Shown here piece after piece: positions 33,791 through 46,735 of a stretch of 64,000 nucleotides of DNA (position 1 is its first letter; every line of letters starts with the position of its first letter). The position numbers and the translations under genes are program-made. Source of the DNA: Mesocentrotus franciscanus (Eukaryota > Echinodermata > Echinoidea > Camarodonta > Strongylocentrotidae). The stretch lies in NCBI GenBank assembly GCA_037976565.1, contig CP137671.1, positions 10,222,158-10,286,157 of the forward strand, read 5' to 3'. Under the pieces are notes generated by a model. That model saw only the letters and a list, made by a program, of their open reading frames with translations, was not told where the DNA came from and did not search any database.

Positions 33791-35284
33791 AACACTGTAA
33801 TCATACATGTGAATAAGTGAAAGGGGCACGCAAACAGGAATAGCAAACTTTATAAAGGAACTTTGTAGAATTAATTACAATACATGTTGTCAGCCTTTCA
33901 GATGAAAATAAACACCATATAAAAAAAAATGTTGTAAAGAGTATGATACAACTGTATAAAATAACCATGGAGTGAAAGGCCATAAATGTACACAGGATAA
34001 AACATGTAAAGGAATGTTGTATAGAAATGTGCGGTATTTGGGGAGGCGTGCTCAATACCAATGTGCAGGTAGAGACTAGAGGGCATTGGTCACTTTACAC
34101 CAAATGCTTGAGCAGTCAACGAAGGAGAAAAAGATATAGGTCAGGTCTCTCTCTGCGCATCCTCACAATACATGGTTTGTCCTATTGTACATTGTTCATT
34201 TTATAGGAGATTATTTCAGTTTTCACCCCAAGACAGTGCTTAAATCTTTCTTTGTTATATAAATGTTTGGTTTTTATGTTTTATTTTACAATTATTACCA
34301 AGGACAAAACGTCACTTAATTTTGCTTGTCTGAATGGGTTATGAAAAGACAAGACCTGGAAATGGAAGTGGCTGGAGTCGGTAAGGATCCAAACGTTGAC
34401 TCGTCGCCTCCCTGCGGAGAACAACAAGGGATTAAGGTGAAATCAAATCAGCTCGGCTCCGCGCTCGGTATACGGGTCGTGCTCATCATCCAGGCCAACC
34501 ACGCATGAAGATTATACACGGGTAATGCACCATACAAACATAGGTGCTGTCGAGGGGTAATGGTGATAATAGAAAATGCTACATGAATGTAAAGTGCAGG
34601 CGGTTCTTTTGTAAAAACATTTATGAAGATAATAATGCAGATAATATTTACCATAGATATAATAAAGAGCACCATAGAAGGTGCATTGGTGATTGTAAAA
34701 ACCTACTTTTATCCCATTATACCTACAAACCGGGAGTGGACTGTATATTTATATTGTACAGCATACATGTACATTGGCATGAAACTTTATATGATCAATT
34801 GATATAAAATATCATAGCTAAAAATGATTCCTCATATTTTCAATAAAATATAGGCCTACAATGCAATCTCCAGTTCATCAGATTGTACTGCACACAATTT
34901 AACCTTTAACCTAGATTTATTGCTCATGTTACATTACCTGTAGAGAATATAGGTGGGAAACCTTTCGTACAAATTAGCTTTGCTGCACTATTGTTAAAAA
35001 CACAAATAAATTATTATGAATATATAATTTGATTTATTCTACCTAAAATCCATGTACATCTACAACCACAACAAATACTTTTTGTCAATTCTTCAGTCTG
35101 TAGTAGCTCTAATAAAGGAAAATAATTTCCATTTGCTTAATTTTTAAAAGTTAAATAGTCCTCCTAAACATGTAAATTTATAGCAGATGCAAAGTGCTTT
35201 AAAGATGTGTCGAGACTTGCTCTTGTTCCACACACAAAAAAATTACCAATGCCTGCTTTTTCCCTTAAAAAACCGCATTCCCAT
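33791..35284. other. Unassigned intergenic DNA
   Basis: AT-rich. Several short frames but no recognisable product. Confidence 0.35.
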
Positions 35285-35634
35285 AGCTAGCCATCTACTG
35301 AAGACAGCAAATTACTGAACAGACTGCAATTATTTTCTAATATCCCTAATCCAACGGTCTCAAGCATCTGTGAACAAATACAATTATGCTTCATGCTAAT
35401 GTTTACAAACCCTCCTTCATTCTGATCCTATCTTATGGGGATATTACCCTTAGCCCTTAGGGCACTCAAGTTTTTTGTCCTGGTTAAACTTTCTTCATAC
35501 GAGACCCTCCCCCCCCCTTCCCCTTCGGGATTTTACTTTTTGTTCTTTTTTGTTAATTGTCATATCCCACTTTCTTTCTCTTTCAATTTCCATACCTTAA
35601 TCCCTCCCTACCCTCATCTCACTCTTTCTTTCTT

Positions 35635-35699
35635 TCTGTCACCTCCCCCCTCCATCTCTCTCTCTCTCACTCTCTCCCTCATTCCTGCCTATATATATA

Positions 35700-35738
<39 letters not shown>

Positions 35739-35742
35739 TATC
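35635..35742. repeat. CT microsatellite (array unit 1)
   Basis: (CT)n with a short (TA)n at 35690-35702. Confidence 0.95.
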
Positions 35743-36095
35743 AACCCCACACTTATTTCCATTTTTACTTTTTGAAAGTATCAAATTTAAATATACAAAT
35801 GAAAGAATTAACTAAAAACTAATCTAAACCCTCACTACCACTGATTCCATCTTCGGACATCATCCTCAAACTAAAAAGGCAAAAAGAAAATCACTCCCAT
35901 AATTCGCTATCTACCCAAGATAGCATGAAGCCAATACAGTGCAAGTACCCTACTTTTTCAACCCTGTCTCAAGTTTCCTAGAACAAACACAATCCTACTT
36001 GATGGTATTGTTTTCACACCCTCCTTCCTTCCGATCCCCTTCAGGCCCAGAGGACTGTATCCTACAAGCAGAATGCCCTTGGGGAATTCACATTA

Positions 36096-36819
36096 GGTAT
36101 GTCTTCATCAGCTCGAGATTGCCAAATAGCCCACTATTTCTAATTTGGGAAATAAGCTTGAGATATTTTGCTCAGCATTCGCACATAGTGCGAGTTTTCG
36201 GGCTGGTGAACAGCCTTTTCACACACGGTTAAAATTCATTGTAACTAGAGCTAATTAGTTTAAAGCTGTTTAGCTAAACAGCTTTAAAGTAAATTTTCCC
36301 TGTGTGAACGTCGTTTATACGATGTTCAGACAGATACGAAGTCAAAGCAGGCTGCAGATACGAAGTCCATATCTAGAGAGCAAGACATTTTGTGTGTGAA
36401 CGGATATACGTTCTTAACTGGGCGGGCACTGCTCTTTAAATGGTCAGTAGGGCCATTGCGCATTTTTGAGTAGTGACAGAGCAGTGAATCTCGAAAGACC
36501 GCACCGAAATTTTCTGTGTGTGAATGATGCTGTATCTAAAGCTGATTAGTTTAAAGCTCTTTGAACTAATCAGCTTTAAAGAATTTTACCCGTGTGTGAA
36601 AAGGCTGGAAGATGCACCGGACAAATAGCGGGATATTTTGCCAAATAGCGGGATATTTTGCAAACTAGCCCAAGATATCTTATTCTTGGGATGATTATCT
36701 CGACCTAATATCCCGCTAATTGCAACTGCGGGCTGATGAAGACGCAAATTAGCTGGATAATTTGCGATCGGGATAAAATAGCGGGTCATTTGGCAATCTC
36801 GAGCTGATGAAGACAGGCC
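36096..36819. mobile_element. Outer inverted-repeat element
   Basis: The left end TGTCTTCATCAGCTCGAG, continuing ATTGCCAAAT, is exactly complemented at the right end (about 36787-36815). The ends are preceded by TA on the left and followed by TA on the right, consistent with a TA target. A second CTGATGAAGACGC lies inside the right arm (about 36732). The element is split by the insertion at 36211-36607. Confidence 0.75.
36211..36607. mobile_element. Inner inverted-repeat element with subterminal palindromes
   Basis: Ends CAGCCTTTTCACACACGG and CCGTGTGTGAAAAGGCTG are inverted, extend to 27 bp with one or two mismatches, and are flanked by GAA on both sides. Next to each end sits a separate palindrome: a perfect 30-bp one (TTTAAAGCTGTTTAG and complement) near 36258, and a stem CTGATTAGTT/AACTAATCAG near 36541-36576. 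No coding capacity. Confidence 0.8.
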
Positions 36820-36904
36820 TATAGTGATAGGGGTGAAGTTTATTCACCACCCCCTTCCCTTCTTCCTCTTCAAATATATGTATTGATGTATCCCTCTTTC
36901 CATA

Positions 36905-37062
36905 CTAATAATATTACCTCTCTCTCTCTCTTTCTCTATCTCCTATCTCATTCTCCTTTACAATTCTCTTTCTTTCTATTTCCCTCCTTCCTCCCTACCT
37001 ACCCCTCCCCCCCCCCCAAAAAAAACCTCTCTCTCTCGCTCTCTTTCTCTATCTCTATCTTT
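36905..37062. repeat. CT-rich tract (array unit 2)
   Basis: Imperfect CT repeats interrupted by C- and A-runs at about 37006-37025. Confidence 0.85.
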
Positions 37063-37573
37063 CTACATGTATGTCTTCTTATGAACCCATTTCTAATTTC
37101 TGTCATTCATATTTTTAGGTCTTAAATAGAAATTTAAGAATATAGTATTGATTTATACCTTTACTACCACTTTTTTGTTAATCTTAATCTGGTTTTGGAC
37201 ATCATACTCAAAGTATCGCTCCCATGTAATTCACTATACACTAAAGACAGCATGAAGCTAATACAGTGCCCCTATACATGTAACCTACATTTTTCTCAAT
37301 TCAGCCTAGTTTCAAGTTTCCTAGAACAAACATAATCATACTCATGGTATTGTTTTCACACCCTCCTTCATTCCAACACCCTTCTGTACCTGGGGAGGGT
37401 GTCCCATCAGGAGACTACGTTTGGGGCACTCCAAATATTGGGCATGGTTAAAGTTTATTGACCCATCCCCCCTTTCCTACTTCTTCTCTGTATTTGTGCA
37501 TTTGTATCCATCTTCTTATTTTAATTCTATCTTTCTTTCTCTCACAATCTATCTTTCCTGTCCTCTATACTCT

Positions 37574-37575
<2 letters not shown>

Positions 37576-37610
<35 letters not shown>

Positions 37611-37750
37611 CTCTCTCTCTCTCTCTCTCTTACTTTCTTTCTCTCTCTCTCTCTCACTCTCTCTCTAAATCTACCCCTCCCCCTACTCTCCTTCCATCTT
37701 CCCTCCCTCTCTCTATCTCCCTTCTCCCTCCTCCCCTCCCTTCCTCTCTT

Positions 37751-37832
<82 letters not shown>

Positions 37833-37838
37833 GTCTAC
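37576..37838. repeat. CT microsatellite (array unit 3)
   Basis: Long (CT)n with a C-rich interruption around 37670-37745. It generates Ser/Leu-rich spurious frames of 146 and 201 codons. Confidence 0.95.
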
Positions 37839-38221
37839 TTCCAGATTCTTACTCCTTTTAAACCGCTACCCATTTTTAACTTCAAACATTTATATTCAGA
37901 AAAGGTGACACCTTACCCGAACATGCATGCAACCATCTTAATCTTGCAAGAATTTATACTTCAGAATTTAATCCACCTCTGCAGTATCACTCATATTCAC
38001 ATACATGTAGTTCACTATCTACTCATGATAGTAAAATCCTCAAAACAGTGCAAACTGCCCTAAATCATTTTCTAATATCCTTAATTCAAGAGGGTCTCAG
38101 GCTTCCTTGAGCAAACACAATGATGTCCTGGGGCAAGGCTTTCACACTTTCTGCCATTCTGATCCCATTTTGCTTAGTTGATTACCCTTGGGGCATTCTG
38201 AAATTCACTTTTAACACCCCC

Positions 38222-38262
<41 letters not shown>

Positions 38263-38285
38263 GTGTATATATCTCTCTCTATTTT

Positions 38286-38322
<37 letters not shown>

Positions 38323-38414
38323 CCACATCTCCTTTCTCTCTCCTCAACCCTCCCTCGCTCTTTCTCTCTCCTCTCCCATTATATCTCTCTCCCTCGCTCT
38401 CTCTCTCTCTCTCA
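38222..38414. repeat. CT microsatellite (array unit 4)
   Basis: (CT)n with TGTATATAT and CTCCACATCTCC interruptions. Confidence 0.95.
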
Positions 38415-38490
38415 GCCAGAATTAGGCAACACAAGGAATCAGGCTTTTTAACACCTCTCTTTTTGTAGCTCATGGCAGACCCCAGAACAG

Positions 38491-40495
38491 CACATATAAT
38501 GTCCTTTCTGCTTGAGGAGGAAAATTAGCTTCTTAATTATTCAATTTTAATTACACGTGTCATCAGTTTTGTGGTAGAATCCCATCATTTACATGAATAG
38601 TATGCAATGGGTAGCTAAGGACAATGTAATAGCACAAGATGATGTGTCAAGAATGCAAAATGCACTTTTGCTAAAAATCATAATTTATCACAAAGAAGCG
38701 GAACCTCACCAATAGGGTATGGAGCTACTGTAGGGGGCAACGTGCCCTACCCTTTCCCCCATCGAGTGGAGGAAAAAGGGAGGAAAGCGAGAAAGGGAAA
38801 GATACACTCCCCGTAATAAGTAGCCTTGTATGTTCCCATTTAATTTTTCAAGTAAGGAAAGTCCCCTCCCCCCTCCCACCCCCCCCCCCAAAAAAAAATT
38901 GTTCCACAGTGCCCCCTCCATGCACCAAGCAATACTGTTTGAACACAAATGTAAGCGGAAGGAACAGAAGGAACCAAGAAAGAATGGGAAAAAGAGCACA
39001 ATTCCCCATCTTCCAAAAAGACGGATTGCCTCCTCGACCATGACACTTGTTCGTCTCAGTACATGATCACGGCCAGTTTCATGAGGTTAGAATCACCCAT
39101 TAAAATAGGGCAGTTTCACACTCTGGGTTAATAATTCACCCAGCTATGCCTAGTTAATGAAAGTGATAGATCAAAAGCCGACGAAAGGCTCTTGAATTGC
39201 CACACAGAATGTAAATTGGATAGATGAGACTTTTTCAGGACAGATATATGGTTGTGTAGTAACTAGACAAGCACTTGTCAAGTATTTGTAGTCATTTGAT
39301 CAAGTGACTTAATGAAGAACTAGCAAAACCTTTGTTTTTTACTTTTTCAATCACTGTAATTTCTTGATTGAAAAGAACCTGGTCTATGTCAGAAAGAGTA
39401 CCATGATCAATAATTTTGGGGAGGGGAATATTCCTGAATCATTCTACCATATTGATAATAAGATATCAAAAAATTGATAAAGTTAAAATTTATTTTCCAC
39501 TTACCGTAAGAAAAAAATCATTATCACTGACGTATAAGTTCTTTAAGTCTGTGATAAATGGAGAAAATCGAGAGGCATTATCTATGTCTTGTACGGTGAA
39601 AAAATGTTGAGGCTATCTGTCAAAGCCTCAAAAGACACAACTTAAATTTGGCTTCCCCAAAAGACCAAGAAATTTGGCAAATGCTACAAAAAATATAACT
39701 CTAATCACTTATTGACAAAACAAAAAACAAGAAAGGTTCTGACAAAAACTTTCTTGAGTTTCTTCTGGTGAAAACTTTTTAACTTGAAAGTTTGTTCCAT
39801 CAATCACCACTACTTTCTTGGAAAGTTAATGTCATCCCGGCCGATGGAACTACATAAAATGCTATTACATGTGTACAATGCACTTCAAGGAAGCAATGTC
39901 CCAATTCTCTTTGCAATTAAAGAGTAATCGCCAAAGTAATCTGCATGTCGGCCTGATGAGTGTGAGTGTTTGCTGAGCGTTTGCCTGATGCAACACACGG
40001 TCCGAGGGTGAATCACTGGGCTATACGAATTCCTCCACTTAACCTGACAAGAAATATAAATCTCCGGACCCCAAACCAGCCCTCCTGCTGGCTCTCAACC
40101 AGCTCTGTTAATTATTGCCTTTTTTATGTCCATTGCTTTTGGCGTTTGGCTTCTCCAATGATGAATGTTAACAGACTGTTATTGATGTCATCAATCCAAA
40201 TTGAAGAGACAGGACCCTACATTAGTAGCAGGCAGCAACATCGCCTGACATGGAAACATATGTCTGGGACTACATGATACATACCGAAGGGAGGCCGGTC
40301 TGATCAGAGGGAAGTTAGATGAGATACACATCACATCTCATTAAACATACAGCAAACTATCAGTCCTGGGTATCATGTTTACTTCAGACATTCTATGCTT
40401 CAAACATATTACGACCCATTCACAAATATTGTTCATCGTTAGTTCAAATGCAATGACTGGTCTTCTATCAAATTGTGTAATTTACTTCCTCATCC
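38491..40495. other. Intergenic; unique-looking segment 39900-40320
   Basis: No exons are supported. 39900-40320 is less AT-rich and free of visible repeats. Near 40182-40196 it holds a 15-base palindrome-like core ATTGATGTCATCAAT, which contains a CRE/ATF-like TGATGTCA. A regulatory role is possible but unproven. Confidence 0.25.
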
Positions 40496-40499
40496 GGTA

Positions 40500-40735
40500 T
40501 CCCTCTCTCCCCTCTCTCCCCCTCTCTTCCCCTCTCTCCCATCCTCTCTCCTCCCCTCGACCCCCCTCCTCCTCTCCTGCTTGTACTCTCTCTCTTTCTC
40601 TCTCTTCCCTCCTCCCCTCTCCTCTCCTCTTTCCCCTACTCTTCCAACCCTCTCTCTCCCCCTTCTTCCCAAATTAACAAAAAAAATACTTATATTTCTA
40701 TCTCTCTCCCTTTATCTCCCCCCACTCCCACTACA
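40500..40735. repeat. CT/CCT-rich low-complexity tract
   Basis: Imperfect CCTCTCTCC repeats give spurious Ser/Pro/Leu frames on one strand and Arg/Glu frames on the other. Confidence 0.9.
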
Positions 40736-41517
40736 CTTCCCTTTCATTCCTATACAATAGAAGCAATTCTTTATCCTCATAAAGCCTTATTTTCAACAAT
40801 TTACAGAACATACAACATACATCTACTCTGAAAGCATCATACAGATTGAATGAAAGCTCTTCATGAATACTCAAATTTACCTCCACTAATGTACTTTGAA
40901 TTCATAATTCGCAGACAGGGCCAGAGCGCATCATCCCACCTCTACGAATGTAGGACCTTCCCCGAGTCGATAAAAAAACAAAAACAGCCCTTTCTCCCAC
41001 AGAAGAAGCGGTCAAATGACCTACGCTCCACCGCCCCCCAATTGATTAGGAGAAATTGCTCAAAAAGGCGCTAAGCCGTGACTCAGTCGCTAGGCATATG
41101 TCGGCAAATTATTCACCAAGGTAAAAGTAAGCCAGTAACAAAATCGGCTTCTTTATTTCCAGGCGTGATAATTTCTGGGCTACAATAGCAATAGTGCATG
41201 CCAGTGGCCAGACAGAGCATGGAATTTTGATCAAATTTATACGGCTGTCTTAATCAGATTTGCGAGTTTGATCTGGTTAGAGATGGGGATAATCCTGCAT
41301 GCACGAAAACTGGATTTCTCCATTAAGCTCTGTTTTGTTTTTAAACAGTTTGGGAATCTTTGGGGGATTCCGTAGAGCAATGAGTCACAAATAAAGCTTT
41401 GGTGTAAATAGCACTGTATATTCCCACGTAGAACAGTTTCTGTCAGTTGTATAGTACTTTATGAATCCTGTATTGTACCTTTTGAAAGAATTTAACTTCA
41501 TTTTCTACACAGACAGC
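40736..41517. other. Unassigned intergenic DNA
   Basis: Nothing recognised. Confidence 0.35.
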
Positions 41518-42505
41518 TTAGGCCAAAAAAAAAAAGTTGTTTGGTTGTCCTCGATTGCTTTTCTGGAGTAGGGGCGGGCGGGCGGATTTTTTTTTTTCTC
41601 CATTTGTTTTCTTCTTCATATGGACTCATTTCTTCCTATTTATTTTCATTTTTTGTTCAAATCATGAAGCCAATATTATTATTCTTTAAACACAAAAAGA
41701 ATCCCGACCAAAAATCATGAATTGCCATGTCAATATTCATTTTCATTTTCGCTGTTTCGGAGTAGTTTTCGGCTATAGCGAGGCAGTTTTCGTCTGTATG
41801 TAAAACGTACGTACGTCTATAGGGAGCGCGCACGCGCGTCGTTCGTTCGCCCGCGGAGCAGGTATCCCACGCCAGAGCTCGCGGCGCCAAAAACTATCCC
41901 TGTGGTGATCCGGTATCCGACTGCAATGATTTAATACGTGCGGGGAGACACTATTGATCTTGCGATACACGAAAAATAGTGATCTAAATCTGAAAAATGC
42001 TTGAAATACAGCTCAGGTTTTGGTACCCATCTTCCTTACAGACACGCGTAAGATATTCGATTTTTCAGATTCAGGTAGCGGGACTGCCGATTACATCGCT
42101 AAAATGTGATATTTAAGGATACATTTTCTATTGCAAATGTGGTTCTCCTGTGACTCTGATATGTTTTGTATGTGTGTGATATGTGTATTATGCTATGTAT
42201 TTTAAAGTGATTTTACCACGCATACAACGGACCCACCGAAAACTGCCACCCGGCCGAAAACTCCCTCCTCTTCTCTATTAAAGACATACATGTAATTGCG
42301 TACTAAAAGGACCAAATTGGCGACGGGACACATTTTGATCCTTGCAAAATGCTTTAAATGGTATGTTTGGCGTTTAAAATTGCTCCAAAATAAATGTATA
42401 TTCTTTAAAAAAAAAAAATTTTAAATCTTTAAAAAAATACGAGCGGGCCGAAAATGAGGAGCGGGCGGTCGAGGACAACCAAATGATTTTTTTGGGGGGG
42501 CCTTA
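41518..42505. mobile_element. Harbinger-like MITE with TTA target duplication
   Basis: Element 41521-42502 begins GGCC plus an A-run and then TTTGGTTGTCCTCGA, and ends with the complement TCGAGGACAACCAAA, a T-run and GGCC. It is flanked by TTA at 41518-41520 and 42503-42505. A three-base TTA duplication with GG-starting ends fits PIF/Harbinger elements. The 982-bp interior has CpG-rich patches but no transposase. Confidence 0.75.
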
Positions 42506-42588
42506 TCGGTAGTCATTCACTGACAGTATATAGCCTATACATGTATTTATGCTTGTGCTACTGTATATGAAGTATTACAAGTCTGCTG

Positions 42589-42616
42589 AGAGCCAAAAGG
42601 GCATTAACTCATATGC
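42589..42616. repeat. Recurrent hairpin, left arm only (copy E)
   Basis: GAGAGCCAAAAGGGCATTAAC and CTCATATGC match the left arm and loop of copy A. The right arm is missing, and a different repeat begins at 42617. Confidence 0.5.
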
Positions 42617-42800
42617 TTTTAAAGGGCAAGTCCACTCCAAAAATAACTTACTTTCAATAGAAGCAGAATAATCAGACAAACCAATCAAAAAAGTTTGAGC
42701 AAAATCAGATAACTAATAAGAAAGTTATGAATTTTTAATGACATGAAAAACTTTGAAAGTCACTAGGCAAATTGGCAACTCACTTATGAGTCTGTGACGT
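42617..42800. repeat. Dispersed repeat beginning TTTAAAGGGCAAGTCCAC
   Basis: The segment contains AAAATCAGATAACTAATAAG, AAAGTTATGAATTTTTAA and ATTGGCAACTC. A diverged relative with the same ordered words (AAATCCGATTAAGGATAAG, AAAGTTATGAATTTTCAAAG, ATTGGCAACTC) lies in ARL13B intron 2 at 53455-53545. Confidence 0.6.
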
Positions 42801-43800
42801 CATGTCCGCACTATCCACTAATTATTTTCTTTATATTGATAATATAAATTTCCTATTTTCCCCCTAAGAATCTTATTTCTTCACACCAGCATCCAAGTCA
42901 GATTGATAGTAATATGTTTTTGTGTGGATGCACTAATATAATTTGTTTCCAGTTAAATCATGAAAAACGTGAATTTTGATAAACTATTTATACAAAAATC
43001 AATAATTATGAATATACAATATTCAGAAAATAGTATAAATTCTTCAAAATTCATAAAAGATTTTGTGAAATGTCATGCACGCAATATGATACAAATCATA
43101 TAACCTAGGCAAAGGTATGGGGAAATCAAGATATGGGGGATAATTAAATTTTAATTACAAAAATAATAAAAATGCAGAATGCATTGCAAGAAAATGATGA
43201 TGTTGTTATAAAATGTCATTACATTTTACTAGATATAGTCATTCATAGTTGAGTTATTTGATTAACAATAGGAAGTATTGAAAATGCATGCCCCAGTAGA
43301 CAATGCATACAATACCATCTCACCCAGATAGAAATTTGTTATTGTTCTTCTTATGCAAATGTTGTACACTTAAACATTGAAATTCATACAAATAATGACA
43401 TTATTTTCTTTCTTTCTTTTTTTTTTCTAATGCAAATGACTTGGCCCAATACAAATATCATATTCTCCCATAAAGAATCAATAATGACATGCACCTATTT
43501 AACAGAAATGGGCAAAGGCTAGTTTATGTAGGTCTACTAATGGTAACTGGCAAACCTCATTAAAATGCAAATTACCATAGGTAAATGACTCAATTCGTAA
43601 AGAAATATAGCCCATTTCATATGCATGCTAGGGAGTGGATACTGATTAGAGATGACATAGCACATATCTCGTAGGAAATCATCATTAATATATACGTCCA
43701 TGCAAGATTACGAGATTTCTAATTACAGCTAAATTTGAGTGGGCAGTTATAAATATTTGCATAACTGCAATTACCCGTTCCATTCCCAAATGTCATTTTT
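42801..43800. promoter_or_regulatory. Octamer-motif cluster, possible enhancer
   Basis: Four exact POU octamers occur at 43353-43360, 43430-43437, 43565-43572 (ATGCAAAT) and 43755-43762 (ATTTGCAT). The first is preceded by the SOX-like ATTGTT at 43341-43346, and TAATTAC/CAATTAC homeodomain-like cores lie near the last. The DNA is AT-rich, not visibly repetitive and has no exon. Regulatory function is inference. Confidence 0.3.
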
Positions 43801-46735
43801 GGTTATCATTTATTTCCTTAACAAATCTACATTTAACTATGATGAAATCTTTTTCCTTCTTTTTCTTTTCTTTTTTCCTTATGCCAATATCAATGCCAAT
43901 GAGTTCATTGAGTAATGATTAATTGGTTGTTTGGTTCATGATATCTTATACTTTTAGACAAATATTTCCAAAAAAGACTTCTTTTCTATTTGCAATGAAA
44001 GGGTGGTCACATTTAAAGAATAGAATAAAGAATCAGAGCTGGAAGAAACTGAAATACGGTGAGAAGAAAAAGCAATTTCATTTGAAAAAGAAGGAAAGAA
44101 GATGTATACTTGTAGCTTCCTGGGCACATAGAGATACTACAGCAGTGATATGCACCATCATATTATTACTATTTTCTAGAATATTCATTGAAATTATATG
44201 AGGAAATAGATAATGTAGTGGAAATGCACAAGATTAAATAGAAAAAAATACAGCAGTTATATGCACCTTAAAAGAACCATGTTATTACTACATGTATTTT
44301 GAGAGATATTCATCAAAATTAAATGAGAAAATAGATAATATACTGGAAATGTGCAAGATGGAAGAAAAAAAATAGAATCGTGTACCATCAGATCTATCAC
44401 AAGTATTGAAATTAAGTAAGAGAAAAAAAGATATTAAAATAAACGAGGATTTAACCACAGAATCAATCAATGGAATATATCTATGTGGATACACCCAAAA
44501 GGAAAATTAAATTCTAAGATTGTTACAGGTAGTTTTATGAATGCTAACAAGACCGAGAAAGAAAAGAATCACAAAATGACAATGAAAGATTTTCATAAAA
44601 AAACAAATAAAAAGAACATGTATTTGACTATTTTTACATTGAGAAATAATGAAGGAAAGAAGAATACATGTATATGTATATGTATGGGAAGGATCCACAC
44701 AGCCAACATGTACAGTATACTATCAGCAGAGGCATTTTTTTGGGGGCAGGGCACACAACAGCCCATGCCCCCAATCCCTTTTAAAACCCAATCATTGAAT
44801 ACATATTATGTCCACCAATTATGTTTTTAAGTCCCTTTTAAATTTTCATTTTCACATATATATTGTAAAGTTTTTTTGTTTTTTTTTCTCCTTGAATTGT
44901 ATACAGTATATCAAACCCGGTTTTTATCTGGGCAGAAAAGGGGGGCACCATTTTGAAGAAGAAAAAGAACAGCCATTTTGGGTCAGTCAAATTACGAAAA
45001 AAGGGTTACTGTATACATGTATTTCTTTTGCATAGTTATATACTAACAACTTGCTATATTCGTACAAGAAAGGGGGCATGGGTCAGTAGTGCTACCCACT
45101 AAATACACACAATTACACAGAAGTCAAGGGTTTTATGTCATGACCGAGTTCGAGGTTTTTCCACAGTATTCACAAGTTTTAGCACAATTTCAAAGTCCAA
45201 AATAAATTGAAATCAGATGAGCATCCGATTTCAGCAGCACTCCCATTTCTGAGTAACAGCTGTCATGTGTCCAGCCTGTGAGGGGTAACGGGCATCATAC
45301 AGGGGGGGGGGTGACACAAGAAATAAAAGGTGAGCAAACTGCAATAGAACAAAATCAAAGCTCATAGGCATAGAGTGAGGGAACTCAAGGATGAGTGTGG
45401 GATTGGATCGCATCACCTTCTTGGTACATCATCTTTCCTCTCTCGCTTTCATTCTCATATAGGCAGACAACGCCACCATTTCTAAATTTGAGATATAAAT
45501 ATTGTCTCGTCACTGCATATTTCTTTAATAGCATAATGCAAAAATGAAAAAAAATGAATTAAATATCTCCTGCCTGGTATGGTACAATTAGTTTATCATG
45601 TAACTTGTCACATCACATTTCGCATCAATTCTATCGTCAAACTGTCAAAAGTCTCATTTCTTTTTATTATGACAATAATTTTTACATAAAATACATGTAT
45701 CGCTTCAAAAATAATAATCATGCTCTCAATGTCCCAGTCTGATTTATCAATCTCTACTTGTTTGCTATACCACACAACACGATCAAATCATATTCTCGCA
45801 AATTAAAAACACAAAACCTCGCCCCACTCTAACTCTACACTCGTCTGGTACATGTACCTGTACCTGTCGATACTACATGCTGGATTATATTGCAATGCAA
45901 TCTCCCTGAGCTGAGCCTGCGCTGGTACCGACAGACACGGGCCAAATAGTGAACTCCCTCGCGCTCTCGCGCAGAACTTTCACATTTTAACACACTTAAT
46001 TACAAATTAATTTATCAAAACCATGATATAATATCAAGCATAACTTACCATTCACGGTGTACTCAGTGGCATCAAGTCATGAAATTTGCATCTTTGTTTT
46101 CATCGCTCAAAAATATGTTTCAGAATCATATCATTCAATCACGATCGCGGAAATAATGTTTACATATATTCACACGGAAAGTCTATTTAGCCTTTTACGA
46201 GGCTATACATTTTAAACATATGTAATTATTTCACGGATTCAATCATATTGATTTAAAATCTGAATGAAAATCATCTGCTTATCAAAGATTTTACCATTTC
46301 ATATGATAATAATGCATAAAATAATTTGGTTAATTTTAGGTTCTATGATCCACAAACAATAATGTAACAGAAAATCTTAGTAGCGTTTAGAATAAGGCTA
46401 GGCCTTTAAAAAAATGACTAGCTGCTCGCCCCTAAAAAAAACTGAGGCACCCAGGGAGGGTTGTTGTTGTTCATTCAGTACTGAATATATACGCCATAGG
46501 CCTTCAGTAATATAAGAATATTCAGTTAGGCTATCCGTAAAGAAAACTGAAACTGAAAAAATTGTAAATATATAATTAATTAACCGCAATATCGCAATTA
46601 ATTAGAAGTCTCTAGATTGTTTACAACTTCGTATTTCTACTTTTTTTAAACGTTTTTTAAAAGCTGGTCAGCCCGGTTTCGATTGCATAGAAATCTAGCT
46701 TTGCTATAGGGACTCGGGAAAGGGGGCGCAAGGGT
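43801..46735. other. Intergenic; possible minus-strand donor near 46049
   Basis: AT-rich without a supported gene. On the minus strand, GTGAATG|GTAAGT occurs near 46049, preceded by about 100 bases that could be a non-coding exon; all three frames there contain stops. CpG-containing DNA lies at 45930-45975. Confidence 0.25.

Larger units (their letters stand above)
35285..38490. repeat. Tandem array of about 0.6-kb units with CT tracts
   Basis: Each unit carries CTACTGAAGACAGC/ATGAAGC-AATACAGTGC, CTCAAG-TTCCTAGAACAAACA-AAT, and TTTTCACACCCTCCTTC-TTC followed by a CT-rich microsatellite. Units begin near 35290, 35915, 37240 and 38020. The long second interval is explained by a 0.72-kb transposon insertion (36096-36819); without it the spacing is about 0.6 kb. 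Confidence 0.7.

Noticed and set aside
37421..38063. Long Ser/Leu-rich reading frames
   Set aside because: They translate CT microsatellites; composition alone keeps them open. The same applies to 17052-17642, 18864-19214, 35435-35815, 38120-38425 and 40375-40760.
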